Program-made: the position numbers and the translations under genes | Notes under the pieces: generated by a model | What the model was told of the DNA's origin: nothing | What the model saw: only the letters and a program-made list of their open reading frames with translations | Databases searched by the model: none | Assembly: GCA_963920705.1 (NCBI GenBank) | Contig: OY987239.1 | Span: forward strand, 12,139,004-12,203,003 | Direction: 5' to 3' | Origin: Odiellus spinosus | Lineage: Eukaryota > Arthropoda > Arachnida > Opiliones > Phalangiidae | DNA: 64,000 nt | In this document: positions 1 through 10,483 of the stretch, piece by piece | How positions within the stretch are numbered: position 1 is the first letter of the stretch | Layout: every line of letters begins with the position of its first letter

Positions 1-2125
1 TAAAATTTTTTAAGTCTTCAACTTCACGAACGCAGTCTGATGTCTCTTTCATTGACATGTCCAAGAGTGATCTCATGTTGTTGACAATTACCTGGCAATG
101 AGAAAGGTCATATCCCATCTGCATTGTTTCGTGTCGTAACAATGGCAAGGTTAGATCCCTGGCCGTTTTTTCATTCCTCAATCGAGTTACTTCGCGCGAG
201 TAATCCAACTTTTCGGTATTGGCGATTTGCAATTGCGTATTCAGTTGAACTATTGTGTTGTCCAAATTTTTGAAGGTGGCGTTTGTAGAATTTTGTAACT
301 CAGTGAACTTGGCTTCTTTGTCTTGAAAAGCTTTTTCCCAACGTATTTTGGATCGCGAAATCAGAGCTTCCATTTTTTCCAATTCTTTTTGTTTATTCGC
401 GAGTACTTTTTCCAAATACTCGGGTTGCGGTTGCAATTCTTCTTCTTGTCGCTTATGCATTTCATAAGATCCTTGCAAGGCCATCGACAGTTGTTCAACA
501 GCTCGTTTGTAATTAAGTATATCGTATTGCAAGGATTGGCGACGCGAAAGTAATTGGAACATTTCATTCGGGGAACCTTCGTAATGATACGAGAATTGAA
601 CTACTGGATCGACACCCGAAGGTTCTGTGACAGACTGGTTTTCACGAACCCAGTCTTGATCGTGGCTCATATCCCGATTTTGGTTCCTCATCACATCATC
701 GCGGCCCACGCTTTCATTTGCTTGGTTCATTACCCCAGCTTCTGGACTCAAAACCCTAATTTTAGGGCTCATGAACGCGGGTCCTTGGCTCAAAGTCGCA
801 ATGTCATAGCTCATGATCCTAGAGGATGGCCTCTTGACCTCGGCGTCTTGACTCAAGACCGCGGTGGCTTGGCTCAAGATATCGATTGCTTGGCTGATGT
901 TCCCGGTTTCTTGGTGCATTATTCCGAGATCTTGGCTCATAGCCTCGGTGGATTCGCTCATTACCTCGGTTTCTTGGCTCATTACCCGATCGGTTTCTTG
1001 GCTCATCAAGGCCAATGTTCCTTGTGTTATCGTAGAAGCTGTACCTTGGTTCATTCTGAAAGCAGCTTCTTGGGTCATTATACCAGCTGTTTCTTGAGTC
1101 ATCGTGGATGTATAGACTTCTTGACTTATCACGCTCGAAGCACCTAATTCTTGACTCATCACACTCGCAGCATCTTGATTCATCACGCTCGAAGCCTCTT
1201 GATTCATCACGCTAGTAGGGGCTTCTTGATTCATCACACTCGAAGCCTCTTGACTCATCACACTCGAAGCACCTAATTCTTGATTCATCACACTCGCAGC
1301 ACCTAATTCTTGACTCATCACACTCGCAGCACCTAATTCTTGACTCATCACACTCGCAGCACCTAATTCTTGACTCATCACACTCGCAGCACCTAATTCT
1401 TGACTCATCACACTCGCAGCACCTAATTCTTGACTCATCACACTCGAAGCATCTTCATTCATCACGCTAGTAAGGGCTTCTTGATTCATCACGCTCGAAG
1501 CCTCTTGATTCATCACGCTAATAGGGGCTTCTTGATTCATCACACTCGAAGCCTCTTGACTCATCACACTCGCAGCACCTAATTCTTGACTCATCACGCT
1601 CGAAGCCTCTTGATTCATCACGCTCGAAGCCTCTTGATTCATCACGCTCGAAGCCTCTTGATTCATCACGCTAATAGGGGCTTCTTGATTCATCACACTC
1701 GAAGCCTCTTGATACATCACGCTAATAGGGGCTTCTTGATTCATCACACTCGAAGCCTCTTGACTCATCACACTCGAAGCCTCTTGACTCATCACGCTAG
1801 TAGGGGCTTCTTGATTCATCACGCTCGAAACGGTATCTTGACTCATAGCGTTTGAAGGGGTTTCTTGACTGATCACGTTTGAATTAGGGGCTTCCTGACT
1901 CATCACGCTAGTAGGGGCTTCTTGATTCATCACGTTTGAAGCTTCTTGATTAATCAACCTCGAAATAGGTTCACCTTTTCGATTCAAACCCTTCGAATAA
2001 GAACCTCGATTCATCACGTTCCAAGACGTTTCTTGTCCAATAACTTTAGAAATTTCTCGATTCATATTGCTCGAAGCTGCTTCTCGACTTATCACGCTCA
2101 AGGCAGCTAATGGATTTCTATCCAT
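1..2125 (-). CDS. Partial coiled-coil protein with long tandem-repeat N-terminus (runs off left edge)
   Basis: An open minus-strand frame runs without a stop from an ATG at 2125 to the window edge (708 codons, 3' end missing). The first ~50 residues start MDRNPLAALSVISREAASS. About 400 residues of short repeats follow, built on SVMNQEAS and SVMSQELGAA (8-10 residues per unit). From about residue 470 the repeats fade. The rest (roughly positions 1-560) is a charged, heptad-like coiled coil rich in K, E, Q and L. Repeat units are 24, 27 or 30 nt, all multiples of three, so the frame is kept through copy-number change, which argues for real coding. The segment LRHETMQMGYDLSHCQ resembles LRSEQMRIGYQRSHLDSQ in the divergent gene at 5407-7819, so the two are probably paralogues. 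No signal peptide or catalytic motif is seen. Function is not recognised; a structural or filament role is only a guess. Confidence 0.72.
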   Translation of the reverse strand, partial: MDRNPLAALSVISREAASSNMNREISKVIGQETSWNVMNRGSYSKGLNRKGEPISRLINQEASNVMNQEAPTSVMSQEAPNSNVISQETPSNAMSQDTVSSVMNQEAPTSVMSQEASSVMSQEASSVMNQEAPISVMYQEASSVMNQEAPISVMNQEASSVMNQEASSVMNQEASSVMSQELGAASVMSQEASSVMNQEAPISVMNQEASSVMNQEALTSVMNEDASSVMSQELGAASVMSQELGAASVMSQELGAASVMSQELGAASVMSQELGAASVMNQELGASSVMSQEASSVMNQEAPTSVMNQEASSVMNQDAASVMSQELGASSVISQEVYTSTMTQETAGIMTQEAAFRMNQGTASTITQGTLALMSQETDRVMSQETEVMSESTEAMSQDLGIMHQETGNISQAIDILSQATAVLSQDAEVKRPSSRIMSYDIATLSQGPAFMSPKIRVLSPEAGVMNQANESVGRDDVMRNQNRDMSHDQDWVRENQSVTEPSGVDPVVQFSYHYEGSPNEMFQLLSRRQSLQYDILNYKRAVEQLSMALQGSYEMHKRQEEELQPQPEYLEKVLANKQKELEKMEALISRSKIRWEKAFQDKEAKFTELQNSTNATFKNLDNTIVQLNTQLQIANTEKLDYSREVTRLRNEKTARDLTLPLLRHETMQMGYDLSHCQVIVNNMRSLLDMSMKETSDCVREVEDLKNF
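1140..1960 (-). repeat. In-frame coding minisatellite (24/27/30-nt units)
   Basis: About 30 units alternate between three related types and translate on the minus strand to (S)VMNQEAS, SVMNQEAPT and SVMSQELGAA. A block of identical 30-nt units lies at about 1290-1440, a sign of recent homogenisation. The plus-strand open frames across this array are shadows. Confidence 0.85.
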
Positions 2126-2284
2126 AGAATGTGGAATCACGAACACACTAGTTCGTGTTGTAATTAAAGATGTAAACCGAGTGTGTGTTCAAAATCATGA
2201 ACACCCGCCCTATAAATACAAAGTAGAGTTTTTACCAAGGAATATTTAACAACAATTACGAAATCGTTTAAATATAGGCCTAGT

Positions 2285-2576
2285 CAAGGAGGATCAGACA
2301 AGGAGAGGAAAAGTGGGGCTGCGTTGAGTTAGAGAGGGAAGAGCCAACCTCCCACTCGGGTGGAAAGGGGGGATAGGAAATTCTCGATGTAAACTGTTGT
2401 CACGTGGTCACTAGCGTCGTGGACTACTACGAAGCTGATAAAGGATCCGTTTTACCCACGTGACAAAAATTTACCACGAAACGTCTCTACCCCCGTTCTC
2501 CCAGAGTGGGAGTTTAGGCCGACGCAGTAGGAACCGCGCCGTCCCCACTTTTCCTCTCCTTGTCTGATCCTTCTTG
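2285..2576. mobile_element. M3 element copy 1
   Basis: A 292-bp element with terminal inverted repeats (CAAGGAGGATCAGA... and its inverse ending CCTTCTTG). It is flanked on both sides by the 7-bp duplication GCCTAGT. There is no coding capacity. It lies about 160 bp upstream of the start codon of the minus-strand coiled-coil gene. Confidence 0.88.
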
Positions 2577-3365
2577 GCCTAGTTCTGGTTCAGGTAAAAA
2601 TCATGATTTGTGGAAACTAATAGACGAAATCTGGAATTTTCAAAAGAATTATTCGATTTGATTGCCAAGGTCTTAGGCATTAAACGCTGACCTAGTGACC
2701 CATTCTTTTAATGTTGAGACAAGACATTACAAGCGCTCTTCAAGGCTTGAAATAATATGATTGGCCAGAATTTATATCTACTTTAATAGATACTTTGTTT
2801 GAAAATCCTCGAATACGTTTTTTAGCTCTAAGTTTCCAATTAAGGGAAACGGAAGAACTAAAAATTTCGAGATAAACTTAAAAATGAGGTGTACATTTTT
2901 TTGAGGAAGTGGTTAGCCCCTCGGAAATAAACGTACTTAAAGATAACAGCGTAAAAAATACTTACCAAATTTTGTAGATATCTTTAGTGAACTTGAAATA
3001 TTATCTATCCAAGAATGTAGAGACGAATCAGGAAATCACATGACGATTTAAACCGAGTGAAATATTATCAATACTTTCCAGAACGAAATTTGCTAAAATT
3101 GCAGCCTTCCTAAGTTCCTAACACCAAACTGACTGGGCTAGAAACTAGAATGACCTTCTTTTCCCCCAAAACGAGGGGTTTATGCCCAGACCCCCTCCCA
3201 ACTATAGAGAGGAAACCATCCCTTGGACTGGAGAGAAAAGTTAACTGGGGGTCTAGGTTAGTAGGGTTTCAACATGTGACCTTGAATAAAAATCGCAACT
3301 AGTAGAGCGGTGAGAGAAAGTTATAATCTTAGACCAATTATTTCCTTAGATGAAGATTCTCAATG
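2577..3365. other. Non-coding spacer with an M6 fragment
   Basis: No gene is seen. Around 2716-2790 lies a half of the M6 palindrome (AAGCGCT...AATAATATGATTGGCC), which recurs at 8.4, 20.3 and 51.3 kb. The rest is AT-rich and unexplained. Confidence 0.5.
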
Positions 3366-3545
3366 CTATTATTGGTATAGTCCCAATTGATCGACTTTTA
3401 AGTGATCGAAACCAGTTTTTTTTTGGATTAAATGATCGAAATATTTAGGTTAGGTTAGGTTAGTTTTTTAACTCAATCGATCATATGAAATTCGACCATT
3501 TCGACCCAAATCGCTATTATTTGCTAAAACACGAGTTAGAATCAA
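3366..3545. repeat. Degenerate fold-back relic with TTAGG telomere-type repeats
   Basis: Scattered GATCGA motifs (CCAATTGATCGAC, AAGTGATCGAAACC, ATCGATCATATG) surround a run of TTAGG repeats at about 3445-3463. The same combination occurs in a clearer form at 27.8-28.3 kb, so this looks like an older relative of that fold-back. Confidence 0.5.
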
Positions 3546-3654
3546 CTATTGGGGCTTTATAAACATTGCAATGACGTATGTAGTCGTGGATTTTTAATCT
3601 AAATAAGAATTAAACGATTTTTAGACGGATTTTGAGTATTTAAAAATTATTTTA

Positions 3655-3880
3655 AGATTTTTCAAACTGTTTGAATGATTTTTCAAACTGTTTCAAAGAT
3701 TTTTCAAACTGTTTCAAAGATTTTTCAAACTGTTTCAAAGATTTTCAAAGATTTTCAAACTGTTTCAAAGATTTTCAAAGATTTTCAAACTGTTTGAATG
3801 ATTTTCAAACTATTTCAAAGATTTTTCAAACAGTTTCAAAGGTTTTAAAACCATTTGAAAGATTATCAAACGGCTTTTAA
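3655..3880. repeat. 21-bp minisatellite
   Basis: About ten units of TTTTCAAACTGTTTCAAAGA with some length variants. The open plus frame here (repeats of FSNCFKDFQ) is a by-product of the repeat. Confidence 0.85.
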
Positions 3881-4849
3881 GATTATTAAACATTTTTAAA
3901 ATAAATTTATAATCCTCGTTTATAATTTGCAAAACGAATTTCAGATTTACAAAAGAATTTTCAGAGCTATGAAAACTTCCCTAATTTGTCTATGCTTCTA
4001 AAGTTTGTCAAGAAAAAAAAAATAATAAAAAAAAAAAAAAAGGTTTGTTGGGATGGCAATAATTTGAAAGGAAAGGGAGGGGCTCCATTGTGGAAACAAA
4101 ATTTAGGAATCCAAGTGCCTGACAAGCTTTTTCCTTTATTATAATTTTTTGGCACGAAAACCCTACTCTACGTGTACCAGTAACCTTTGTTCGAGTTTCA
4201 ACTAAATTTTACAAGTCCTCAAAGATTCCAAGCCTGATGGCTCTATTTCCTAAAAAATATACCACCCCCCATAGAGTCTTTCAAATGTCCTGCTGGTCAA
4301 AGTAACGCTAGACTAAGAAGAAGGACTTAGAAAGAGTCTCTAAGCCTTTGCTTCCAATGATCTTAAGTGTGAGATTCATAACATTAATAAATAGCAGGTG
4401 CGGGAGCAGGTGTTTTTGCTTTCTCACGGAATCTGATTAACCAGTTAAAGGTAGCTTCCAAAAAGATTAACTATGGCTTTGGTAAGATTAGGGTTAGGTT
4501 AGTTTAACTCGATCAGTTTCCCTTTATATCAGTGGGCAATCTATGGTTCCCCGTTTTTCTCTACTCCTAATTGCATTTTTTCCCCCCAATATATTATCTT
4601 GTAAGAAAGCAGTAGGCATCTCCTCCAAGATATTATAAAAGGCTTCTTAGAATTCACGAAGGACGAAACCAAAATAGTCACACGTGTAAGGGATGGTCAA
4701 ATGCAGGGTATCATTATTGGGGTAGGAGATAGGGTTTTTAAAGTAATGGGCTGTGACGTAAAACCGTAAGGGGACCCTTACTGATATTATTAAGATACTT
4801 GGCGTTGTTTAGTGTGATGGACTTATGGTTGTAAATTATGCTCTAATAA
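3881..4849. other. Spacer without recognisable gene
   Basis: AT-rich sequence with an A-tract at 4010-4040, a short TTAGG-like run near 4487 and, around 4735-4830, a copy of the dispersed M8 repeat (about GACCTTTACTGATATTATTA...GGCGTTGTTTA). No supported coding region. Confidence 0.5.
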
Positions 4850-5160
4850 GCGGCGATACTAAATTTCACTTCAAAAAATATTTAACAGTTTTCTCGTAAA
4901 GACGATTTGAAATTAGAAATTATACTTTTTTATGCACTGTCTGCCGTTAGACGAGGAATATGAATACACGCCACGTTTTGTTATTCTTCAATTAATGCGG
5001 ATACTAAATATCACTACAAAATATTCAACAGTTTTCTCGTAAAGACGATTACAAATTATAAACTAACAGTTAAACTTTTTTATGAACTGTTTGCCGATAG
5101 AGGAAGCTTATGAATACACACCAGGTTTGATTATTCATCAAGAAACAACTGATGATACTG
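4850..5160 (+). repeat. Direct duplication of about 147 bp upstream of the coiled-coil gene
   Basis: Two adjacent diverged units begin GCGGCGATACTAAATTTCAC and GCGGATACTAAATATCAC. Each keeps a short frame, MHCLPLDEEYEYTP in the first and MNCLPIEEAYEYTP in the second. Both frames are short and end in stops. They could be a degraded exon or chance. Confidence 0.6.
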
Positions 5161-5198
5161 ATTAAGATCCCCAGAGCCCCTGAGTTTGATAAATACCC

Positions 5199-5206
5199 TA
5201 TAAAAT
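5199..5206 (+). promoter_or_regulatory. Candidate TATA box
   Basis: TATAAAAT lies in a plausible position to start a 5' leader holding the small upstream frame at 5297 and the main start at 5407. Position and sequence are the only support. Confidence 0.35.
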
Positions 5207-5296
5207 ATACCCTGAGAAGTAACCCCTTTTTTTAGCTTGTGTTTTTTCCCCCTATCGTCATTTTCGAAATGTGTACACAATTTACCAACAACAAAC

Positions 5297-5386
5297 ATGA
5301 TTCGAGGCGCCTTAGGACGATGGAAGATTAGTTCTAATGCTTTGAGAGCTAGTGTTAGGACTGTTTCGTGTCTTGTGCGTCTTTAA
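5297..5386 (+). CDS. Upstream small ORF, 29 residues, presequence-like
   Basis: ATG to TAA, encoding MIRGALGRWKISSNALRAS followed by VRTVSCLVRL. It is rich in Arg, Ser and Leu and has no acidic residue, like a mitochondrial presequence. It lies 20 bp upstream of the start codon of the coiled-coil gene and in another frame. It may be a regulatory upstream ORF, an alternative first exon or chance. AAACATGATT is a fair start context. Confidence 0.3.
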   Translation: MIRGALGRWKISSNALRASVRTVSCLVRL

Positions 5387-5406
5387 AACTTCAGTGATTC
5401 AAAATC

Positions 5407-7819
5407 ATGAACCAAGGTTATGTAATGAATTTATCAACTGAAAAAGAATTATCAGATAATCTCCGTTTTGAAGATAACTTGATAGCACAATCACAGCAAA
5501 TAGGTCTTCAATATGTTGAAGACAATGAAGATTCGGAGTTATTAAACAACTCAAATAACGCAACCTACTTAACTGAATTAAACAAATTAAAAATGGAAAT
5601 AGCCGAGTTGGAAAACGAAACTCAGAATCATGTTTTACTTCAAGAACAAATTAGCCAATGGATTCAGGAAACTCAAAATAAATCAGCCCATGTTACAAAC
5701 CGGATAAAATCAACAATAGAAGTTTTAACCAACAAGATAATGGCAATTGACACGATTCTAATCGAAAAAGAAACTCATTTAAAGGTAAGTTTAAATTTAA
5801 TTTAAAAAGCTGTTACTTTAAATTGAAATTAAGTCATATTTTTGAGGTTGATCGTTAAAAAACGATTCGAAATATATATACATACAGAAGCCGATGAAAC
5901 CCTCCTTTGAAGTCTATTACTCCCTGGTCTTGTCTACCCCTCTCTGTATGGGTTATTCTCAAAAGGCGCGATTCGTACGCCTCCTAACGGTAGATGTTTT
6001 CGGAGCGGGAGCTCGTCGAGCGAATATCTCTAGCAGTCTTGGAGTTCGTCCAAAAAACGTCGTCGTTTGTGGAGAGAGAGAATTTCCAATTTTCCGTAGA
6101 CAGGGGGGTATGAAGTAGGACCCCTTCTAACTCGTAAAATTGGGAATTTTACCCATACAGAGAGGAGCGCTATATGGAACATTGGAGTAGTAGACTTCAA
6201 AGGAGGGTTTCATCGGCTTCTGATACATATCAAATAGAAACAAAATTACAGGGACTGTAAGATTACATATTTTATAATCGCCAGTTTTCGAAAAAAATTA
6301 ACTACGTCACGTGATTTCGATATTGTAATTCTGGCACCAGGAGTTATAAGCTCGCTTTCGCGCGGTTGTTTTCGTAAAAGTACTTGCAAGCAGAAAGTTG
6401 TACTAATTATCGTTAATTAAGTTGCAATAATGGCGATTATAAAAAATATATTTTTACTGTCGTGGTAATTTTTTTTTCTAGGATATATGGAGTATCCAAA
6501 AGTCTATTTTACTATAAACAGAAGTAGATGAAACCCTCCTTCGAAGTCCATATAGCACTCCTCTCTGTATGGGTGAAATTCACAATTTTATGAGATCGGA
6601 GGGGTCCTACTTCATACCCCCCCTGTCTACGCAAAATTGGAAATTCTCTCTCTCCACAAACGACGACGTTTTGGTAGGATTATAGTTTATCTAACTAACC
6701 CAACAAACACTTTTTTCTGACTAATTAGACCATGGGGAGTTCAAAAAAAATAGTTAAAAAAATATTGGCCCGCCGCAAATATTTTTAATTTTTTTTTGAA
6801 AATTTGAAATTCCCATGCTAAAATCCCATAGAATGCGCCATAGGTTAGGTTAGGTTAGGTTAGGTTAGGTTGGGTTAGAATCTATGGGATTTAACACGCA
6901 AACTTCAAATTTTGCGTGCTAAATCCCATAGATTCTAACCCAACCTAACCTTACCTAACCTTACCTAACCTAACCTAAAATAACCTAACCCAACCTATGG
7001 CGCATTCTATGGGATTTTAGCATGGGAATTTCATATTTTAAAAAAAAATTAAAAATATTTGCGGCGGGCCAATATTTTTTTAACTATTTTTTTTGAACTC
7101 CCCATGGTCTAATTAGTCAGAAAAAGGTGTTTGTTGGGTTAGTTAGATAAACTATAATCCTACCGACGTTTTTTTGACGAACTCCGAGGCTGCTAGAGAT
7201 ATTCGGTGGACGAACTCCCCCTCCGAAAATATCTACCGTTAGGAGGCGTACGAATCGCGCCTTTTTGAAACTAACCCATACAGAGAGGGGTAGACAAGAC
7301 CCAGGGAGTCATAGACTTCGAAGGAGGGTTTCCAAGGCTTCTGCTATAAATAATTAACATAAAATTAACATTTATTTTCTTATGAACAAGAACTCTGAAA
7401 AATACTGGTCAAGTTTGAAACGTCGAAAAGACAAAGAATACGCAGATTTTAACAAACGTTCCAAAGAAAATATCAAAAAAAGAGAGGCGGAGATTACGAT
7501 TTTGAAGACAAGTTTGTCTAACACCATTCGACAAAAGCTAGAAGCGGAAAAGGAAATAAACAATTTACAGGAAATTGAAGCTAATTCAGAAACGACATTC
7601 CTTAGAAGCGAACAAATGAGAATAGGATATCAAAGAAGTCATTTGGATTCGCAAGGTGCCTTTATTAAAATTCAAATGGATGCCACAACCCTAGAGCGAC
7701 AAGAAAAGCAACAAGAGATACAGGACTTAAAAATGCAATTGCGAAATATGCCACGGTATCAAGAACTTCAATATGGTTGGTATCCCTTTAAAGGGAGGAT
7801 GCAACCTAACAACAAGTGA
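5407..7819 (+). CDS. Two-exon coiled-coil protein, divergent partner of the left-edge gene
   Basis: Predicted exons are 5407-5784 (126 codons, donor AAG/GTAAGT) and 7391-7819 (142 codons plus stop, acceptor after TTTCTTATGAACAAG), joined in phase 0 to give 268 residues. The first ~50 residues are polar (MNQGYVMNLSTEKELS...). Most of the rest is a Lys/Glu-rich coiled coil, with LRSEQMRIGYQRSHLDSQ matching a block of the divergent minus-strand gene. The single intron holds two M1 copies, one of them split by a fold-back. The last eight residues, GRMQPNNK, and the TGA come from the end of an M4 element inserted at 7792, so the original C-terminus has been replaced. No signal peptide or enzymatic motif is seen. 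Function unknown. The exon structure is inferred from splice signals, not transcripts. Confidence 0.68.
5885..6222. mobile_element. M1 element copy 1 (intron of coiled-coil gene)
   Basis: About 338 bp with termini CAGAAGCCGATGAAACCC and the inverse, flanked by the 7-bp duplication ATACATA. No coding capacity. Confidence 0.93.
6300..6410 (+). repeat. M9 dispersed repeat
   Basis: The block CACGTGATTTCGAT...GGCACCAG...CTCGCTTTCGCGCGGTT...AAAAGTACTTG recurs inverted at 9731-9840 and in part at 16067-16110. Its full ends are not defined. Confidence 0.55.
6519..7343. mobile_element. M1 element copy 2, split by a fold-back insertion
   Basis: M1 termini are present at both ends with the 7-bp duplication CTATAAA. 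The element is interrupted at its central GACGTTTT by FB1 (6673-7164). Without FB1 and its duplication it returns to normal M1 length. Confidence 0.9.
6673..7164. mobile_element. FB1: 492-bp near-perfect palindrome carrying TTAGG repeats
   Basis: It begins GGTAGGATTATAGTTTATC and ends with the inverse. The two ~240-bp arms are symmetrical about 6918 with a loop of only a few bases. Each arm holds several TTAGG-type telomere repeats (about 6843-6878 and the mirror). The flanking 8-bp duplication is GACGTTTT. It has no coding capacity. Confidence 0.92.
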
Positions 7820-8229
7820 TTTTTTTTATCGATTCCTTATTGTTTAAATAGGCCTAATCCATTGATAAAAAGTTTACAATACAAATATTAAACTAGAAAT
7901 AAATTTAAAACTTACCCTGAAAATAGGCTTAGCGGGATTAATGGAAATCCTGTTTTCCTCGCGTGTAAGGTCTAGCGACCAATCGAACGCGATTGTAAGT
8001 CTCGTGGAGATCTCGCGTGAACGACGGGCCTTCGCTCATTGGTCGCTAGACCTGACACGGACGCGATTCAGGATCTCCATGAATCCCGCTAAGCCTATTT
8101 TCAGGGTAAGTTTTAAATTTATTTCTAGTTTAATATTTGTATTGTAAACTTTTTATCGATGGATTAGGCCTATTTAAACGATAAGGAATCGATAAAAAAA
8201 ATCACTTGTAATTAGGATGCATTCTCCCT
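7792..8229. mobile_element. M4 element copy 1 (TTAA target)
   Basis: It runs from AGGGAGGATGCAACCTAAC to the inverse ending CTCCCT and is flanked by TTAA on both sides. The interior is itself an inverted repeat (GGCTTAGCGGGATT... and mirror). Its left end contributes the last codons and stop of the coiled-coil gene. Confidence 0.9.
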
Positions 8230-8296
8230 TTAATAAACTTATTTTTCACTTGAAGCTAAAAATGGAAAAGCTTTTTAATTAATCACGGGATGGTAT

Positions 8297-8509
8297 TTAA
8301 ATTAATTTCGTGGTAAAATTTGAATTTTAATAAATATAAAATCCGACCAATCATATTATTTTAGCCTTTAACCTTGCTTGTACATTAGAAGCGCTGTTGA
8401 AGGCTGAAATAATATGATTGGTCGAAATCGATTAATATTAACTTACATTTACATTTTACCAAACTTAAATTAATTTCAACACTTAAAATGTATCTAAAAA
8501 TTGTGACAT
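8297..8509. mobile_element. M6 palindromic element copy
   Basis: Inverted arms meet at CCAATCATATTATTTTAGCC...GAAGGCTGAAATAATATGAT. The outer arms match (GGTAAAATTTG versus TTTACCAAAC). Ends are approximate. Confidence 0.65.
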
Positions 8510-8785
8510 CCAATGATTCTGAAAAATAAAATCAAAAGAGATTCCATTATTAGCTCCTAGTTGACCTTTAATTTTATACCCGTTGCTAATGATATAATTA
8601 AAAAATATTAATTTATTTCAACAGGTAATAATTAAAACGAAAATTATAAGAAGACGGCAAGTTTTTGTGTAATTTTTACACAATAAAAAACTATTTCTAA
8701 TTTTCGTGTATTTTGGGTGATTTTGCTATCATAAGTTTATAATATTTTACACAAAAGTAAGCAACACCCCGTATCTTAATACAAT

Positions 8786-9116
8786 CAGAAGCCGATGAAA
8801 TTTGAAGTCTACTACTCTTATGTTCCAGATAGCGCTCCTCTCTGTATGGGTAAAATTCACAATTTTCCGAGATCGGAGGGGTCCTACTTCATCCCCCCTG
8901 TCTACGGAAAATTGGAAATTCTCTCTCTCCACAAACGACGACATTTTTTGGACGAACTCCGAGGCTGCTAGAGATATTCGCTCGAAGAACTCCCGCTCCG
9001 AAAATATCTACCGTTAGGAGGCGTACGAATCGCGCCTTTTGAGAATAACCCATACAGAGAGGGGTAGACAAGACCCGGGAGTAATAGACTTCAAAGGAGG
9101 GTTTCATCGGCTTCTG
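8786..9116. mobile_element. M1 element copy 3
   Basis: Complete M1 with both termini. The flanking 7-mers ATACAAT and ATACCAT differ at one base. Confidence 0.9.
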
Positions 9117-9730
9117 ATACCATCAGATTCTACAGGAAGACACTCGCTAGGGTAAAAAGTGAACGGAGGATGCGACACTCTACGGAGAAATTCATCCCGG
9201 AGTTGGGAGGGAAAACGATATAGGCAAGCGTGGCCCGCCTATATTACATCCCTCTCTCGAACCCGACTCGAAAATATCAAGCTGAAGAGTCCAAATCACT
9301 TGAGCAGGACAGGGGTGATGACTTTTTGATCTATTTTTAAGTGATCTGCTATGAAACAAAATTGTAGGGGGACCTTTACTGATAATTAAGATAAGGGGTG
9401 TTGTTTACTTTTATATAAGAATATACTTATGGTGAAACTAATATCACTGTCTATTGGAAGACATCAACGATCAAAAAGGGACTTAGGAAACTTTTGAGCA
9501 ACTCCAAAACTAGCGTGATACGTCAATTACACTAATAGTGATACAATCTTTGAAAAAGCACGTTCATCTAAGAAAAAATATAAAAAATATTTTCTTTTCC
9601 AAAAGAGGTTTTTTGTTTCAAAGGCAAGTCTTAAGCTAGTTTATTTACTGAGAGAATTTAAGCCAAGGCTTATCGCATTTTGTTTATTACTGGTACGTAA
9701 ATAATAATTTTAATTTAGATCTGTATTAAG
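9117..9730. other. Intergenic stretch with an M8 dispersed repeat
   Basis: No gene is seen. At about 9305-9420 it carries M8 (CAGGACAGGGGTGATGACTT ... GGTGTTGTTTACTTTTAT), which recurs at about 24.05, 36.45 and 60.45 kb and inverted at about 27.7 kb. Confidence 0.5.
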
Positions 9731-9840
9731 TACTTTTACGAGAAAGACGGCGCGAAAGCGACTTTATCACTCTGGTGCCATAATTACGGACGAAAATTAA
9801 TTATACTCTCTAACCAAATCGAAACACGTGACCATAATTT
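9731..9840 (-). repeat. M9 dispersed repeat (inverted copy)
   Basis: Inverse of the 6300-6410 block: AAGTACTTTTACGAGAAAG, GGCGCGAAAGCGACTTTATC and CTCTGGTGCC, with CACGTGA beyond. Confidence 0.55.
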
Positions 9841-10145
9841 CTATTTAGACTTCATGAAAGTGAGAGCTTTACTTTAATATTAATAATAATGGGAATTCTT
9901 CGAATTTTAAATCCCTAGATAATCCGATCTTTTCGTTCATAATTAATCTCGTGGGATTATCTTCAATAATAGATAAGATGTTTCTTCAATCGTCTACGGT
10001 TATTGAAGAAGGAAATTTAATATTAATATAATATAAAGTTTCATTTAAAGGAGCAACGGAACTTATTTTACAAAATAATTGCTCTAAAATTGTTCTCCAA
10101 ATACAGTTTGACCTTTTCTAAAAGGTCAAAATCTATCTCTAGCAT

Positions 10146-10483
10146 CAGAAGCCGATGAAACCCTCCTTTGAAGTCTATTACTCCCGGGTCTTGTCTACCC
10201 CTCTCTGTATGGGTTAGTTTCAAAAGGCGCGATTCGTACGCCTCCTAACGGTAGATATTTTCGGAGCGGGAGTTCGTCCACCGAATATCTCTAGCAGCCT
10301 CGGAGTTCGTCCAAAAAACGTCGTCGTTTGTGAAGAGAGAGAATTTCCAATTTTCCCTAGACAGGGGGGTATGAAGTAGGACCCCTCCGATCTCGTAAAA
10401 TTGGGAATTTTACCCATACAGAGAGGAACGCTATATCGAACATTGGAGTAGTAGACTTCAAAGGAGGGTATCATCGGCTTCTG
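10146..10483. mobile_element. M1 element copy 4
   Basis: Complete M1 flanked by the 7-bp duplication CTAGCAT. It lies ~240 bp upstream of the first visible GPCR exon and may be in an upstream intron or the promoter. Confidence 0.93.

Noticed and set aside
554-1147. Plus-strand open frame of 197 codons
   Set aside because: It is antisense to the minus-strand repeat protein and follows from its repeat period. The minus frame is longer, with a start codon and coiled-coil sequence.
1586-1855. Plus-strand repeat peptide (LLIHHARS units)
   Set aside because: Shadow of the coding minisatellite on the opposite strand.
2189-2203. TTCAAAATCATGAAC shared with the start region of the coiled-coil gene at 5407
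   Set aside because: Only 15 bp match, the frame after it stops within nine codons, and nothing else around it aligns.
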